DNA of 64,000 nt from the NCBI GenBank assembly GCA_037179385.1, contig CM074193.1, positions 6,407,547 through 6,471,546 of the forward strand, in the 5' to 3' direction. This document shows positions 21,206 to 33,589 of the stretch, in pieces. The stretch's first letter is position 1. Every line of letters begins with the position of its first letter. Source of the DNA: Holothuria scabra (Eukaryota > Echinodermata > Holothuroidea > Aspidochirotida > Holothuriidae). Under the pieces are notes generated by a model. That model was not told the DNA's origin. It saw only the letters and a list, made by a program, of their open reading frames with translations, and searched no databases. Position numbers and translations under genes: made by a program.

Positions 21206-24200
21206 ATTCATAATGGGGTGATATGTGAAGTTAGTTATATAGAGTTTTAGGGGGAGATACGAGATATTTTCTAATTTCAATTCGATATGCGACGGATGAG
21301 TGGACCATTTTGAGACCAATCACATCGAGTTACTTAGTTTAATTCAGTTATGGTCAGAAAAGATTAGTTTCCTCCTAGTTTTGCTTAAGGTTCAGCAGAA
21401 AATAATTTTTTTTTCGAAAAAAGGGGTGCCCCCCCCCCCTTGCGTTTGAGGGATTTGGGAACAGCTGCCGAAATCACGCAACTCCGCAGCCTAATGCGAA
21501 CTCTGCTGAAGACTATCTGCCGGCTGCTAGTCGATGTAACATAAAACAACACTTACAGGAATGGTCATCTGTGTGTGTTACACTTATGTTGTATACGATG
21601 TTCACCGGCTTTACAAAGACCTTAAAATTGATGTAATGAATAAACAGGTCAAACCCAGTGCAAGTGACGAAGATACTGTAACAATTCCGTCATATTTACT
21701 TTTGAAGTATACACTACAAGAATGTTAAATTACCATAGGCCACACAGGAGATATAACGACGAATACCGTACGCGAAGGTTATCACATGCTATAAAGTGAA
21801 GAATATGAGGTGGAGCATGATATCACGGCCAATAAATGAAACGAGCCATACCCTTCCAAAATTACCAGATACAGTCAGAATGGCATTGTTATTCATTTTC
21901 TTTCAGTGCGACCTTTTGAGTCATGCTAAGCACTGATCAGGAAGTCTGTACCTTTCAGTTTCCTGTGATACGGCACCATTCTATGGCGATTTGTATCGAC
22001 GTTTGCTTCATACAGAATCTCGAAATTTCCGCAGTCGTTCCACTTTTTATTTGTTTCAAAGTAGTGAATTATTTAATGATACGGACGAATCGTCGCGAGA
22101 AGCGCCAAACGAGCGCAAACGGGTCACCGCGCTTGAATTAGTTTGCGCGGAACTTTCCAATCAAGAAAGACAACGAATAGGGTGGCGAAACACTGGCCAT
22201 GCATGCATGACCTGTTCATCCATAGCAGAGATAATAAAATATTCAGCAAATATGATTAATTTGACATTAGTGACGGACAATACAGAAACAGATGTCCAGT
22301 GGTTTGAAATCAAAATTCTGTTACGGGTATCTCATGAGTTTAAAACAGTGATTTCGACGTGGTGCTTAGTTATGATGACAAAGGCCATTTCTATCAACAC
22401 TGAAGAATGGTGTTAAGCAAAAAAGAAAAAAAAATCGCTGGATTATTAGTTTTGAGTCGTTGCTTCAATTAGGCTGTTAGGATAGCAAGCGGCGGCTAGA
22501 ATACCAACGATACAAAGCAATGGTGATTTAAAGGACACAAGCAGTCGCACCAAACTTTGTTAAAAAAAAGAAAACAACTGCTCTTTCTCACTGTTTTGCT
22601 TGTTTATCTATTTTTTCTTCCACGCATTGAGGTAAGTCAAGCAGTTGCTCCTCATGGATTTCAAAATTTAAGATTCCCAAAAATGTCGTCACACCGGCAT
22701 GACTCCCTAGACTAACTAAAAGCCATTCGTGACAGTGGGGTTTGTCTAAGTCTGAACGTTTGTCATGAGTATGTGAAAAAAACATTAAATGTTTGAAAAA
22801 ATGTTGAATTTCAGGAACCGATTTAATGTGTCGTGGCAGATTCCCATACGTGTTTCGATCAAAGAAACTTTCCGCGAAGACCATATTTCAGATTGTCATA
22901 TGACTTGAATATGATAAGATTGTTAAGCGACATGACATGTGCATGCATCACGCAATGATGCTTTGAGATCTGAATCACTTCCACGGAGTCACAACCTTGA
23001 ATCCCTTTCATTTCATTTTATTTTTTATTTTATTTTGTGTTTTGTATTTTCTTTCCTTCAAGTAATAGTAAAACTTGAACTTGCTAACACTTTGCTGATG
23101 TTAAATTTTCCTACAAATTTGAGTATTAATCCATTTTTCCTGGAGAAGTCTTAAAGGCGCAGATGGCATGGGCGGGTATGTTCACACGACATAGGAGTTG
23201 ATATATCACACTGCGAAGGTCGGTTAACAGATCAACGAGTTACTGTACTTTCCACATTACGTCACAAAGGAAGAATTTCATTGTTTTAAGGAGCACTACT
23301 ATGACGTCATTGCAATTAGCAACTTACGTGATAATGAGCTCGCGGTAAGCTTTTTTGCACTTTGAAAATGTGTCATTTGCACAACTTATTTGACATATTT
23401 CGTTTTTCAAATTATAAAATTAATAAGAATGAGAAGGACTACTTAAGAATGAAAAAGTGCTCACGAACAAAAACTTCTCACTAACGCGACATATCTGTCT
23501 TAGTATATATTGACGAAGTCAGTAAATCTTTTGAGGAACTTACTCAAGCTTAAAGATTGTCTTATGTACAAAAAGCTATAATTTGTATGATTTGACTACT
23601 CTAATATTTTAAGCAAAACTTGAATGGGAAACAACATCATTTTTCCGCAGTACGTGTTGTGATTTTGACCGGAACTTGCGCTGTTTCGAGCAAAAACATG
23701 TGACCTACCGTACTTGAGTAAGTTCAAACTTTAACACAAAACCATATCAGAGCAGCCATCTTGCTGCACCTATACTCACAGGTAGGGTGGCGACAAAGTA
23801 AGGTGATGTATGCTCTGTCCATATATATGATGTCCGTGGTTAAAATGTGACCGTGCAAGATACATTCCTTCACACTATTGAATAATGTGCATTTGCTGTT
23901 GTTACGTTGTGTATTATACACATCGTAATAAGCTGTTATCGTGATTATCGGTTAAAAAAAGTTTCAACGCAATTTGTATTTTCACTTTCGAAACTTCTTA
24001 CGCAAATGTAAGTGAAACCCGCTCTTGACTGCCTGACTACTTTGATAAAATCAGAAAGTTTTAGTCGACACAGTGGATAAATCTATACTTGCCGGCTCGC
24101 AAGTGGCATATGACTAACTTCCCTCCTTTCATACGGTTAAGCAGTGATTTTTGTAGGGCACTTTTTAATGGCACTTAAATTTCTGAAATGTTGTACGATG

Positions 24201-25908
24201 ATCATGCTACATGGATAATCGAAAAAAAAAAACTTGCATTGTTGTAATTTCTTTTACAGTTATAAGTTATAAGTCACAGATTACTCCTATCCCTAGATAA
24301 TTCCAGTGGCATGTACCAATGACACGTACTCTTCGTTACGTGAAACTTCACAAAACGCCAAGTAACTTGTCCATGCTGTAAATAGTTCCTGAATTTTTTT
24401 GTCCAAACGTAGCAGTACTGGGGTTTGTTTAAGAGTGAATTGAAAAATGTGAGAGTATTAGGCCGAGAAATTACATCACATAATTTTTTTTTGAAATTCC
24501 TTCTTACTTAAAATCAAACTTTAGTATCAAGAGTAACTTCATTGTTTTAAGAAATATATGCTACAAACCAATATATATTGTAATCTGAACGATTCGTCAA
24601 ATTTATGAAAACTTTTAGATTTCGACTAGACAAGGTTTGATATAAAGTATACAATACGGTGACAATGACTTATTTCAAGGCGTTTTCCATCGTTAAGTAA
24701 GGGGAGCTTTAGTCAAATTATGAGAAACATAACAAAAGGTAAAATTCGGAGACTCCTTTTCAGCAATGAGATGACTGTTTTTATGACCAAACGATAAGAA
24801 TCATTAAGAAAGTATTTTTGAACACTTTCATCAAGATATTTTAAGGGGAGAGGGTAAAAACCGCTAGTAAATGGACACCGTGGCTTGATTGACGCAAGCG
24901 TAAGCAGCTTAGCGATTGTTCAAAGAAACAAATTTGCATATTAACTCCCATATGAAACAGTGGGACTAATAGAAACACATGGCACTGGCGAGGAGCCACG
25001 CAGCGCGGGAGACAGATGGATGCAAGGGGAATAGCAAAATGGACGGAGAAATACCGGATGAACGGGTAATCTTATTGATCATATCTTCTGTCGTCAATTT
25101 TTAAGGCGAATAAAATAAGCGGGGGGATCGCGATCGATTAGTTTTTTTTTTTTTGAGAAATATTACAAAAAATGTAGTATCTCTACGTGGCATATAATAG
25201 TGAGACTTAGTGAAGCAGTAGGGTGCGATTACAATCAAGGACAGGCTACGAGGCATAGGGAACTCCTATGGCGAGGTCACGTGACATTTGCGCCGCCTGA
25301 TAAATGGAGTTGATTATTGAATATTCACAGATGCATTATTTAATGGAAATACTTGTTTGTAATTGGTCAGTGAAGTTTCGGTATTTTAAGTGACACTGAT
25401 ACTTGACGCATGATTGGATTGTTTGCTTTCCGGCTATAAAGCATTGTGTATTTGCTTAAAGGGAAAATGCACGCTCCTTCAGTTTGGAATCGGTATAATA
25501 TGTGAATGTTACATGAGCGCTTGTTTTTCCAAATAAGAATATTTCTTTCTGGCATATTTTATGAATAAATTTGTGCAAGGTTTAGTTCTGAAACAACATG
25601 GATGGTAATGTAATGGACAAGAGGGGTCTGCATCAGTTAGGTGAAATAATTATAAAGTTTATATTCTCCAAAGGTCCAGTGATTGACGCCGTTTCGGAGC
25701 AAACCTTTTCGCCGTCCTTTAAAACTTAGTACTAATGTACACAAAGTAATTCGTCTCGTCAAATATGAGTAGAGAATATCCCCGTCCACTCAGCCTACCA
25801 GGGCGGCCGCGGCGGAATTTTTCGATTTTGTCGAGGAGCCTTAAGTGGGTGTTGTAAAGTGTGTTATCTCCGACAGACACCCCGGCAGATTGTAATCACC
25901 CTGAGAGG
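21206..25908. other. unannotated stretch with two open frames of unknown meaning
   Basis: On the minus strand 22588-22884 is a 98-codon ATG frame containing GNLPRHIKSVPEIQHFFKHL, faintly like a LINE C terminus, but without support around it. On the plus strand 21991-22416 is open for 141 codons with no ATG at its start and a CpG-richer middle. Neither is called as a gene. The rest is AT-rich with no repeats recognised. Confidence 0.35.
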
Positions 25909-25912
25909 TTAA

Positions 25913-26147
25913 AGGAATTTTCCGGTTATAAAATCCACTGAATGCAAAAATCTGCAAATGTTTTTTCTGTCATGAGGTGAAAACAGCATCTTTGTAGCGC
26001 ACAGCCTTCTGAAAGTAATTATTTGCAACGAAATTCATTTTTTTTTGAGATTAGGTGCACTAACGGGGAATCTGTGATGTCATAGTGTTATTAATTTAAC
26101 ATTGAATTCAATAAATTTATAATTTTAACGCCGCTGCTGGGAATATA
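25913..26147 (+). mobile_element. MITE family C, copy 1
   Basis: Starts AAGGAATTTTCCGG after TTAA (25909-25912) and shares a colinear set of words with the copy at 30637-31644: GGTGAAAAC, GAGATTARGTGCA, GGRAATCTGTGATGTCAT and GAATAT at the end. The right flank TAAA is a possible mutated TTAA. Non-coding. The superfamily is not known to me; TTAA would suit piggyBac or Kolobok. Confidence 0.62.
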
Positions 26148-26734
26148 AAAGGTTTCGCACTGAAAGGCTGTATATAAGGTTTTAAAAAGGGAGAATTCTA
26201 TGATAAAAAGATGCAACTTTTTAAAGCTAAGTCAATCAAAACCCAAAATGTGTTCATACGGTAATAAGTCTCCCGTTACCGTATATTTTCTTCAACGTAA
26301 GCGCCTTGAGCACCACATCTTTTGGCTGCGTCGGAGTTTGGTGACTCATTGCTAAAACCCGTAGTCAAAATGAGGTGTTGCGATAGAGGGAGATATCCCA
26401 TCGAGAACGTTCAAACTCATAGTTATTCTTATGCATTTAATATGCCTTTTCTCTCAAAAAATGTCTCGCCCATGGAACTTTTTCGCTCCTTCAGCGCATT
26501 GTGTGTTATGCGCATCTACTGTCATCGTTACTATGACTTGTGCTTTCAATTTGTCCCCGAGCTTGGTTCCCTGTTTGTGCGCCTCCGATGTGCAGAGGGT
26601 TGTATGACCACAGTTTTCACAACAGAAATTTTGAAACAGGCTAACTGATCAGAGATTTCCTGTCTTTTGCGATAATTCATTTGAATGACATACAAGCATT
26701 TACAGTCTTTATATAGTCGTGTTAACTTGGTTAA

Positions 26735-26948
26735 AGGTCAACTGAAGTCATTCCAAACTTATTCTGAAGCAACAGCAAATTTTCATCTTATTTCTCTCAA
26801 TATTGCATATTGAAGCTAAAAAATCAGTTTCTTCTAGTTAAATGCACATTTCAAGAGAGAAAAATGTTGTCACATGACTCTCTAAAGCCAATCACGAAGG
26901 AGGACAGTCTGCTACACTGATTCAAGTTGGGGTGACCGCTCTTGCACT
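26735..26948 (+). mobile_element. MITE family B, copy 2
   Basis: Left end AGGTCAACTGAAGTC directly after TTAA (26731-26734). The right end, near CGCTCTTGCACT, is degenerate. Shares GTTGTCACATGACT, AGCCAATCA and CAAGTTGGGGTGAC with the next copy 30-40 bp downstream. Confidence 0.7.
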
Positions 26949-26974
26949 GTAGATGGCAAGAACAGTCGTCACAA

Positions 26975-27191
26975 ACTCATTTGGAAACTACAACGAAAAA
27001 TTGCACAATTTTCTTATTTCTTTTTAAAGTATTCTCCATAATATTTTAGGACTTTAATATTGCAGAATCAAATTAAACCAAGTATTTACTAAAAATTAAT
27101 TGCACAACCGAGAAGAGAAAAAGATCACATGATTCTCAAGAGCCAATCATGGAACATGACTAATTCAAGTTGGGGTGACTGTAATTCCCCA
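26975..27191 (+). mobile_element. MITE family B, copy 3 (left end lost)
   Basis: Begins within the family at TTGGAAACTACAACG and continues through GATCACATGATTCT, AGCCAATCATGG and CAAGTTGGGGTGACTG. It ends before TTAA at 27192-27195. It lies in direct orientation behind copy 2, so the pair arose by tandem duplication or by independent insertion at the same place. Confidence 0.66.
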
Positions 27192-27199
27192 TTAATCAT

Positions 27200-29823
27200 T
27201 GAGAAGCGGGATGATATATGGCCCATGCACAGTACCTCGTCTATAAGGCAGAAAATACAAAATACCGTATATTATTAGGCAAGACTGGTCGTAAAAGTTA
27301 AGAATAATCGCAACAACCGTTTTTTCGCACATATCTTCTCACATTATTGTTAGCGACGCTTCAAATTCCGTTTTTTGGACAAAAAACTTACTTCAAATGT
27401 TCAAAACTTTAAGGGCGCAATTTGTTTATCAGTAAGGGAGAATTTTGATGATGTTTATCACAAAATGTAGAACAGTTACCGTAATATATTTTATATCTCA
27501 TTCATTTTCGACACTCCATGGTCATAGTTTAACGGGTTATCCGGTCCAACCACCTGAAAACAAGAAAATCCACATCAAAAATGACCATTTTCCTGTTTAA
27601 CTAACTAACATTGAAAAACAAGTTTTTGTCGAAACATTTTGAGGGTTGAATTTTATCATGTAATCTTGATAATTTTTACCACAAATGGTTATAGGTTAGG
27701 TTACATAGAGTTTACGGTCCAATCTCTAACCAGTTTTTCACCAAAACGGTTGGATAATCAGCAATAGCGAGTTAGATATAGTCCTTCCTTTTGAGTGTAG
27801 AAATATTAAGGAAAAAGTGCATTCTTTTGACTTGTTATTGCAGTATTATCTCTTTCGTGAAGCTATCGGCACAAGTCTAAATCTAAATTATAAGGCGAGT
27901 GAGAAAAAAGCAATAATTTTATCGCTGCTCATCAAATTAATTTTGGAAAAGAGATTTAACAGTTCGCTCAAAATTTTGAAAAAAGGGTGCTCTTGAGGGT
28001 CGGAGACATTTCCCCTTCCCTTCTCTTATTTACGCCCATGAAATATAATATGTACACAATGCACGCTTTGAGGCTATGGCGGTGCAATTTTCTGATATTG
28101 TTTCTGCTCCACGTCAAGTAAGTTTATCTTATACACGATCTAGATTCCTTCGGGGGAAACTCATCCAACTGTATAGTAAAATACTTCTTTTCGCGTTCCA
28201 AAACCAGTGTGCTCTTAATTCCTGACTATCAATCTTTGTCTGATGGAAATATTCTAGTAGAAAAGAAAGAGAAGGAACAGATTGGATCTGAGTTGCGAAA
28301 AGCAAAGGTGACGCGATTATCCTAGGGAAAGTATGAGCCATAATGGCTCAAAATGGCGGTGAACTGATGACATTTAGGGAACCAACTAGAACGTCTTTTA
28401 TAACGCAACAATGACAAGAGAGTCATCGATTTATTTCATTCCGGAGTTAAAACGATGCGTTTGTCTTAATTTTGAGTATTCAGAACAGCTCATCAATTTT
28501 TCCTCTACAGTGCAATATATTTTAAGGTATAGCTTATACTCTAAAAAGTTATGATCAGTCGAATTGGGTTGACCAGATGTGGTTTAAATTTGATTAAACC
28601 GGTTTTAGATTAAATGGGTAACTTCGAAATGGTTCGGGGTGACCGATGGAATTTAACTAGGAGTGTGGATTCTTGCACAGCTGTCTAGAAATTGGACAGT
28701 TAGGATGATCAGAATCAAACTTGCAAAAGCAAATATGAAGGCGGCAATCTGAACACTTACAAGAAAGCAGGGAAAAGGTTTAATCAGAAAACGATACTTA
28801 ATGACAAATAGTAATATGTGCCCTTCCAACCAAAAGAAAAACGATTTTGGTTTAATTCGTATAGGTAAATTTCCGAAATAATCTGCTATTTTCATGATTA
28901 ATCGTCTAACCGAAGCTACTTAAGCGTAAAACGTCGCGAACGAAGAGTGATATATTCCTATTACGACTGGCGACGTAGTTTAATTTGCCATAGACACTAG
29001 CCGCAGGTTTATGAACGTTAAAGGAATACTGGCGTTCTCCACTGAATTATTCTACATCGTGTGGTCAACGGGCCCTGAGGAATGACCATCTGTACCCAAA
29101 AGAAAGAACTTGTTGCCATTTTTTTCTGTTCCTTTGTTAAAGCGAAATTGTCTCATAAGGGTTTTAGAGGATTATAATCTCTCTTTTCCTCTGTTTCCCT
29201 AAAGTTGAAAGTCAATGCTGAGGTTTTGCCCTAGATGTGTTTGACCATACAGGTTTGGCATCCCATGTATCCCGAGGCGTTTCAAATCGCCGTATGCATC
29301 GTACTCCGAGTAGAATCTACCATCTTACAACCCCTCCAGAGTTTTGATACGACAGCTGCGCACTGCAAGCAAAATTTCTAACTTAAGGTTACGAAATCGA
29401 TCGATACACAAATATTATTTTAGGAAAATATTTGTCATTTCTTACACAAACAGCTCTGGATAGATAGTGACTCTGGAATGACGCTTCTGGCCATGTTTTT
29501 TCTAAACAATCTGTTATCAGTAATTGAATGAATAAATATTTCGATCAAATAACCAGTGAACTTGCCACAAGCATGAGCGTATGAAAGTTGGCTCTTTTAT
29601 CAAACATTTTCATTGAATGACCCTTCCTTACCGCTGGACTGTGCATCTATTAATCAAAAACAACGGCCCGATAAATCTGACCATGAGAATACTGTCTCGG
29701 TGCTAGGTCTTCATGGACTGACAGCGTTGAATGGAGCTACCAACACGAGTAATCACAGATAGACCCAAGCGTATAAAAGTATAAATTTCCCTTTTGGAAG
29801 CACAGACGTCCGTCCGTTTCGAC
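27200..29823. other. mostly unannotated; small SINE 3' fragment inside
   Basis: Apart from the SINE remnant at 27698-27750, only short unrecognised frames (up to 80 codons) are seen. Confidence 0.45.
27698..27750 (-). mobile_element. SINE 3' fragment
   Basis: On the minus strand it reads CTGGTTAGAGATTGGACCG and TAAACTC, matching the 3' end of the tRNA-headed SINE at 4126 (TTGGTTAGAAACTGGACCG). Only about 50 bp survive. Confidence 0.55.
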
Positions 29824-29827
29824 TTAA

Positions 29828-30124
29828 AGGGCCATTTCTCTCACCCCAAACTGCAGTTCTTGTAGGGGGGTACCGAAACTCTCAATTGGCTCAGCTCTTT
29901 GATTGACAGCTGATTCAAACAATGCAGAATGCCAAAGCTTATATTACACAGCATGAACTGTACTGAGAGTGTTTTGCTTATTCACATTGAGCTTTTCTGT
30001 ACTCACCCTGAAGCAATTAACTGAGATTGTGTTTGGATGAGCATGAATTTCAGACAATTTTGGGAGGGACTTAAGTAAGAAGGTTAGGAAAATTTCTTCT
30101 GTTTGGGGTGAGATAATTGGGCCT
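29828..30124 (+). mobile_element. TTAA-flanked MITE, family A, full length (297 bp)
   Basis: Starts AGGGCCATTTCTCTCACCCC and ends with the inverse of AGGCCCAATTATCTCACCCC. Exact TTAA duplications are at 29824-29827 and 30125-30128. No coding capacity. The length is identical to the copy at 49743. TTAA plus AGG ends suits a Kolobok- or piggyBac-mobilised non-autonomous element; which one is not decided. Confidence 0.9.
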
Positions 30125-30636
30125 TTAACTGCAGCCGATCGGGGGACAACAAAAAATTTGAAACGCCAATTTTAAACATGTACGTCAAATGGATGTTGCC
30201 CTTACAAATCAGGCATGTCTTTTCATCCAGCCCCTCTCCGAGTACCCCAGTCCATAGCTGGGTGGTCACTTTTCGGACCCTGGAAAAATGCTGCATCTGC
30301 CCGCTTTAGCTGGGTACACACCATGATCATTGCGCGATTAATCCTTAATTTTTTTTAGTAATACCGGTAGTATATCAAATACCATGAAAGCTAAAGGAAT
30401 TGTGTGGAAGCTACTAGAAATCTAAAGACAAATTAAAGAAGGTATTTGATAGGTCAAATATTCGAGGAGTTCTTCAAATTATTCACGCGATTTTTCTCCC
30501 ATATTGTTGATGGGTAATGTGTTTATTAGTTATTTTGGTGGATTAATTTTGTCATGTATTAAGTTATTTAAAAGTTGTTTATATAGGGTTTAAACGTATA
30601 GCCTCCGGGTTTAATGTTTTTTTGTAGTTTTGTATA

Positions 30637-31644
30637 AAGGAATTTACTGGAAGCAAAATTCAGTTATACTTCCAAACAGACCATGGGCGTCCGGAAGGGG
30701 GGCAAGGAGGGCACTTGTCCCCCCCGGAAAATCAAACTTGTGAAAAAATTAATTAAAAATTAAAATAATAAAAAAATTAGAAATAAATCATCAAAATATC
30801 TTCACTCACAGCGTCAGTTTCTACTGAAATATGCGGACATTTGACCAGGAATAGCAAAAGAGAAGATGGTATGCTGAATAGTGAAATCGTAATTTGGGGA
30901 CCATCATTCGTGATATCTATTGGAAATTTGTAATTGTAAAAACTATGCCAAAATTGTACTAGTCGTCAAGTATGTAGTCTGCATATGGCATCCGACTATT
31001 CATGAATGCATTGGTCTTGGTTTGGTCCCGTGCTGATCTCAAGTGGCGACGCGCGGATGTAACTGGGATATACAAGGTGAATATGGGGGGGGGATTCATA
31101 ATTGAGTAACGGATATAGGCCTATATAGGCTGTTTGACAGTTGTAAGTTTTATCGTGCTCAGGCGTGCGAGGCCATGACCGAGAGGCAGATTTACCTTCA
31201 ACAATTTTTTTAAATTGAAAATTCTAAAAAACTAAAAATTACAGACATGAAATTCCTGTTTCAGGGCTGGGTACATGCAGCTTATAACACTCGCCAAGTG
31301 TCGTTTCCGGCCATCTGGAGGGTTTGTAAGACCCAAAATTTTCTTGTACGCTCCGCGCCAACCGATGGTGGCGCTCCGCTTAGATAGTGTACACAATTCA
31401 ATCATCCATGAATGACCTTGCCCCCCCTTGCAAAAAATTCTGCGGACGCCCATGAAACAGACAGATGAGTTTTCTTTTTCAGAGGGTGAAAACTATATTT
31501 CAATAGCATAAAGCTTTCGGAAGATACTACGTTTCATATTTTCATGAGATTAAGTGCATTATGGGAAATCTGTGATGTCATCTTCGCAGATTAATTTGAC
31601 TTTCATTCAATTTATTCATATTTTTAATGCCTCTGCAGAGAATA
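30637..31644 (+). mobile_element. MITE family C, copy 2, interrupted by a hAT element
   Basis: The left part (30637-30681, AAGGAATTTACTGG then CAAAATTCAGTTATAC) aligns to the start of copy 1 at 25913. The right part (31463-31644) has GGTGAAAAC, GAGATTAAGTGCA and GGAAATCTGTGATGTCAT, and ends before TTAA (31645-31648). Between them sits a 773-bp hAT-type element with its 8-bp duplication. Removing it restores colinearity with copy 1. Confidence 0.72.
30682..31454. mobile_element. hAT-type non-autonomous element with perfect 8-bp TSD
   Basis: Terminal inverted repeats share CATGGGCGTCCG exactly and continue into G-rich sequence on both sides. The flanks are AAACAGAC at 30674-30681 and 31455-31462. 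Eight-bp duplications and such ends mark the hAT superfamily. The 73-codon minus frame at 31232-31453 merely reads through the terminus. A strong local hairpin built from CGCTCCGC and GCGGAGCG words lies near 31346-31380. No transposase similarity seen. Confidence 0.87.
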
Positions 31645-31660
31645 TTAAGTAACATTGTTG

Positions 31661-32779
31661 GCTATACACTTCATATGGTAAAGCGTAGAAGTAGATCTAG
31701 AGGAAAAGACATTCAAACATTGCAAAAGTGTCAAATTTCAAGGACATTAGGACATTGGATTATAAAGAAAAACAAAAGAAATTTGACGCAATGTAGCTAC
31801 ATTACATTACTCTCTGTGTGGCTTTGTTGAAAAGTGGAGGTATTTTTAAACAAATAAAATCAAACTTTAAAGTGAGTTTTCTTGAGTTTGGAAAAGGGTA
31901 TTGTACGCAATTTTAAGGACATGATGTCGAATATTGATGTCCTTCTTTCAAGACCAAGTGGAAAGCCTGAAGAATAGCCTATGCCTTAAAAGCGTATCTC
32001 AAGTCCATACTTTTAAAAATATATATTTTAGAGGTAGCAAAATGAATCCATTGTTAAAATTTGTTCACTTAAAACAAAAAAGTCAACTACGGAATAATTT
32101 GTGACTTTCTTGTCAGCTTGTTGTACAACTCACACTACCTGCTTTGCTTTCTTTTGAAATTAAAAATGTTTTATGACATTGAACACTTCCTGTTTGCTTG
32201 AATAGTATGTTGTTCAGAGAGGACTTAATTAATTACATCATCCCATAACAGTAAGAAGGCTTTTAGAAATACAAAGACTGTAATTTGAGAAGCACAACAA
32301 CGACATCTAAACTTATTGCTCAATGTACCAATTTCAATTGAGTGAATAAAATTCAGTATTTTTATATCTTAGCTATTGAACATCCTGTGGAGATGGGAGT
32401 TGTGAGTGTTTAGATTTGAAACTCAAGAAAATGAAACGTGTTACTTTTGGTCAGATGGTCAGCCCCCTTTTGCTTATACCAACCCTAAACATTTTCTTTT
32501 TACATAATGTGAAAAAGGTTGATTAAGTTTTTTGTTCCAAAAATAAAACCACTACAATTGTTTGACCATCCAATCAACCACTCCTCATACCCCCATCAAA
32601 CGGAACAATCTTTAGTTAGCTCGATTCAAACTACACAATCCAAAGTGAAGGTAAAGCTGTGTGAAATTTATCCTTTTAGAGGGCATCTATTGTCATTTGG
32701 AGAGGTCTAAAATATGTCGTACATATAAAACAAAAAACTTTCGTAGCCTAGAACTTCTGTAATGTGCCCATGTGAGACC
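31661..32779. other. unannotated stretch
   Basis: AT-rich, with two plus frames of 63-67 codons (31627-31830 and 32519-32710), neither recognised. No repeat termini identified. Confidence 0.45.
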
Positions 32780-33585
32780 ATATATACATAAATATATATA
32801 TACTAAGAAAAGTATCCACGTGTGCTCCAAAAATTATAAAAGCGATAAAAATAGTGAGTTACACAAAGATGACATCATAAGAGCACAAATTTCCAATACA
32901 GAGAAAACTGTGTATATTTCAGGCACGCCTGTGCCTTTCTTCAGCACCAACAGTGAAGTGAAAATAATATAATGGAGACCTAGTACACTGTACTCAATGG
33001 TATACTTATTGCAAAAGCTCATAGTCACGCTTCACCACGAGTGGCAAACGGAAAATCACTTAAAACACCCAAATCCAAGTTTAAACCATTGATATGAGTT
33101 TTAAGCTTCATAATCCACTTACTCTCGGACCTTAGTCTATTGTTGAGAGTGGGGTAATTAGAGCCTAACAGGACAAACTTGAGATTGGAGAGGTTGTGAT
33201 TACATTGATTGAAATGCTTGGCTACTGGATAACTGATGGCCTTATCTTTAACTGTCTTTTTGTGGTTGTTGAATCTGAACCTGAACTTTGAACCTGTTTG
33301 ACCAATGTAATTACCATACACACACTTATTACAAAAAATCAAATACACGACGTTGGGGGTGTCACAATTGAAAGGACCGGGGCGGATGCGGGCATTGGTA
33401 CCGGGAGGGGTGAAACAGGGGTCAGTGATCAAAAAACTACATACTTGACATCTAGGCTTTCCGCATTTCCGGTTGCCCGTGTCGGACCTACTGGGAAGCC
33501 TAGAAGAGGTAATTATGGATTTAAGGTTGGGAGGTTGCCTACGGGACATGAGCGGGGGGTCTATATATATGTACACAAAGAATTT
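32780..33585 (-). mobile_element. 5'-truncated Penelope-like element
   Basis: The minus strand carries the GIY-YIG endonuclease end of a Penelope-like retroelement followed by a 3' UTR of about 240 bp. The UTR contains GCTGAAGAAAGGCACAGGCG and a small AGGCAC/GTGCCT hairpin, similar to what is usual downstream of these ORFs. The sequence ends in TA-rich DNA at about 32780-32800, a plausible target. The reverse-transcriptase part is missing: the frame is stopped at 33586-33588, just upstream of the endonuclease linker, so the copy is 5'-truncated. Boundaries are approximate. Confidence 0.82.
33025..33576 (-). CDS. Penelope-like element GIY-YIG endonuclease domain (partial ORF)
   Basis: The open frame of 183 residues has no ATG start, as expected for the C-terminal piece of a longer polyprotein. 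In order it shows RRQPPNLKSII (residues 12-22), a Cys cluster CGKPRCQVC (38-46) and VVYLIFCNKC (76-85). Next come YIGQT (90-94), RFRFNNHKK with Arg and His of the active site (98-107), PVAKHFNQCNH (117-127), the likely catalytic Glu in RSESKWI (151), and GLNLDLG (165-170). The domain nicks target DNA so that the linked reverse transcriptase can prime. No stop or frameshift lies inside, so the copy is fairly young or the piece is preserved by chance. The linked reverse transcriptase is absent upstream. Confidence 0.88.
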   Translation of the reverse strand: MYIYIDPPLMSRRQPPNLKSIITSSRLPSRSDTGNRKCGKPRCQVCSFLITDPCFTPPGTNARIRPGPFNCDTPNVVYLIFCNKCVYGNYIGQTGSKFRFRFNNHKKTVKDKAISYPVAKHFNQCNHNLSNLKFVLLGSNYPTLNNRLRSESKWIMKLKTHINGLNLDLGVLSDFPFATRGEA

Positions 33586-33589
33586 TTAA

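Noticed and set aside
21991..22416. 141-codon open frame
   Set aside because: It starts at TTG, has no motif and no convincing splice sites. It stays only a note in the stretch description.
26322..26648. 108-codon open frame
   Set aside because: No similarity recognised, no ATG in good context and no neighbouring exon evidence.
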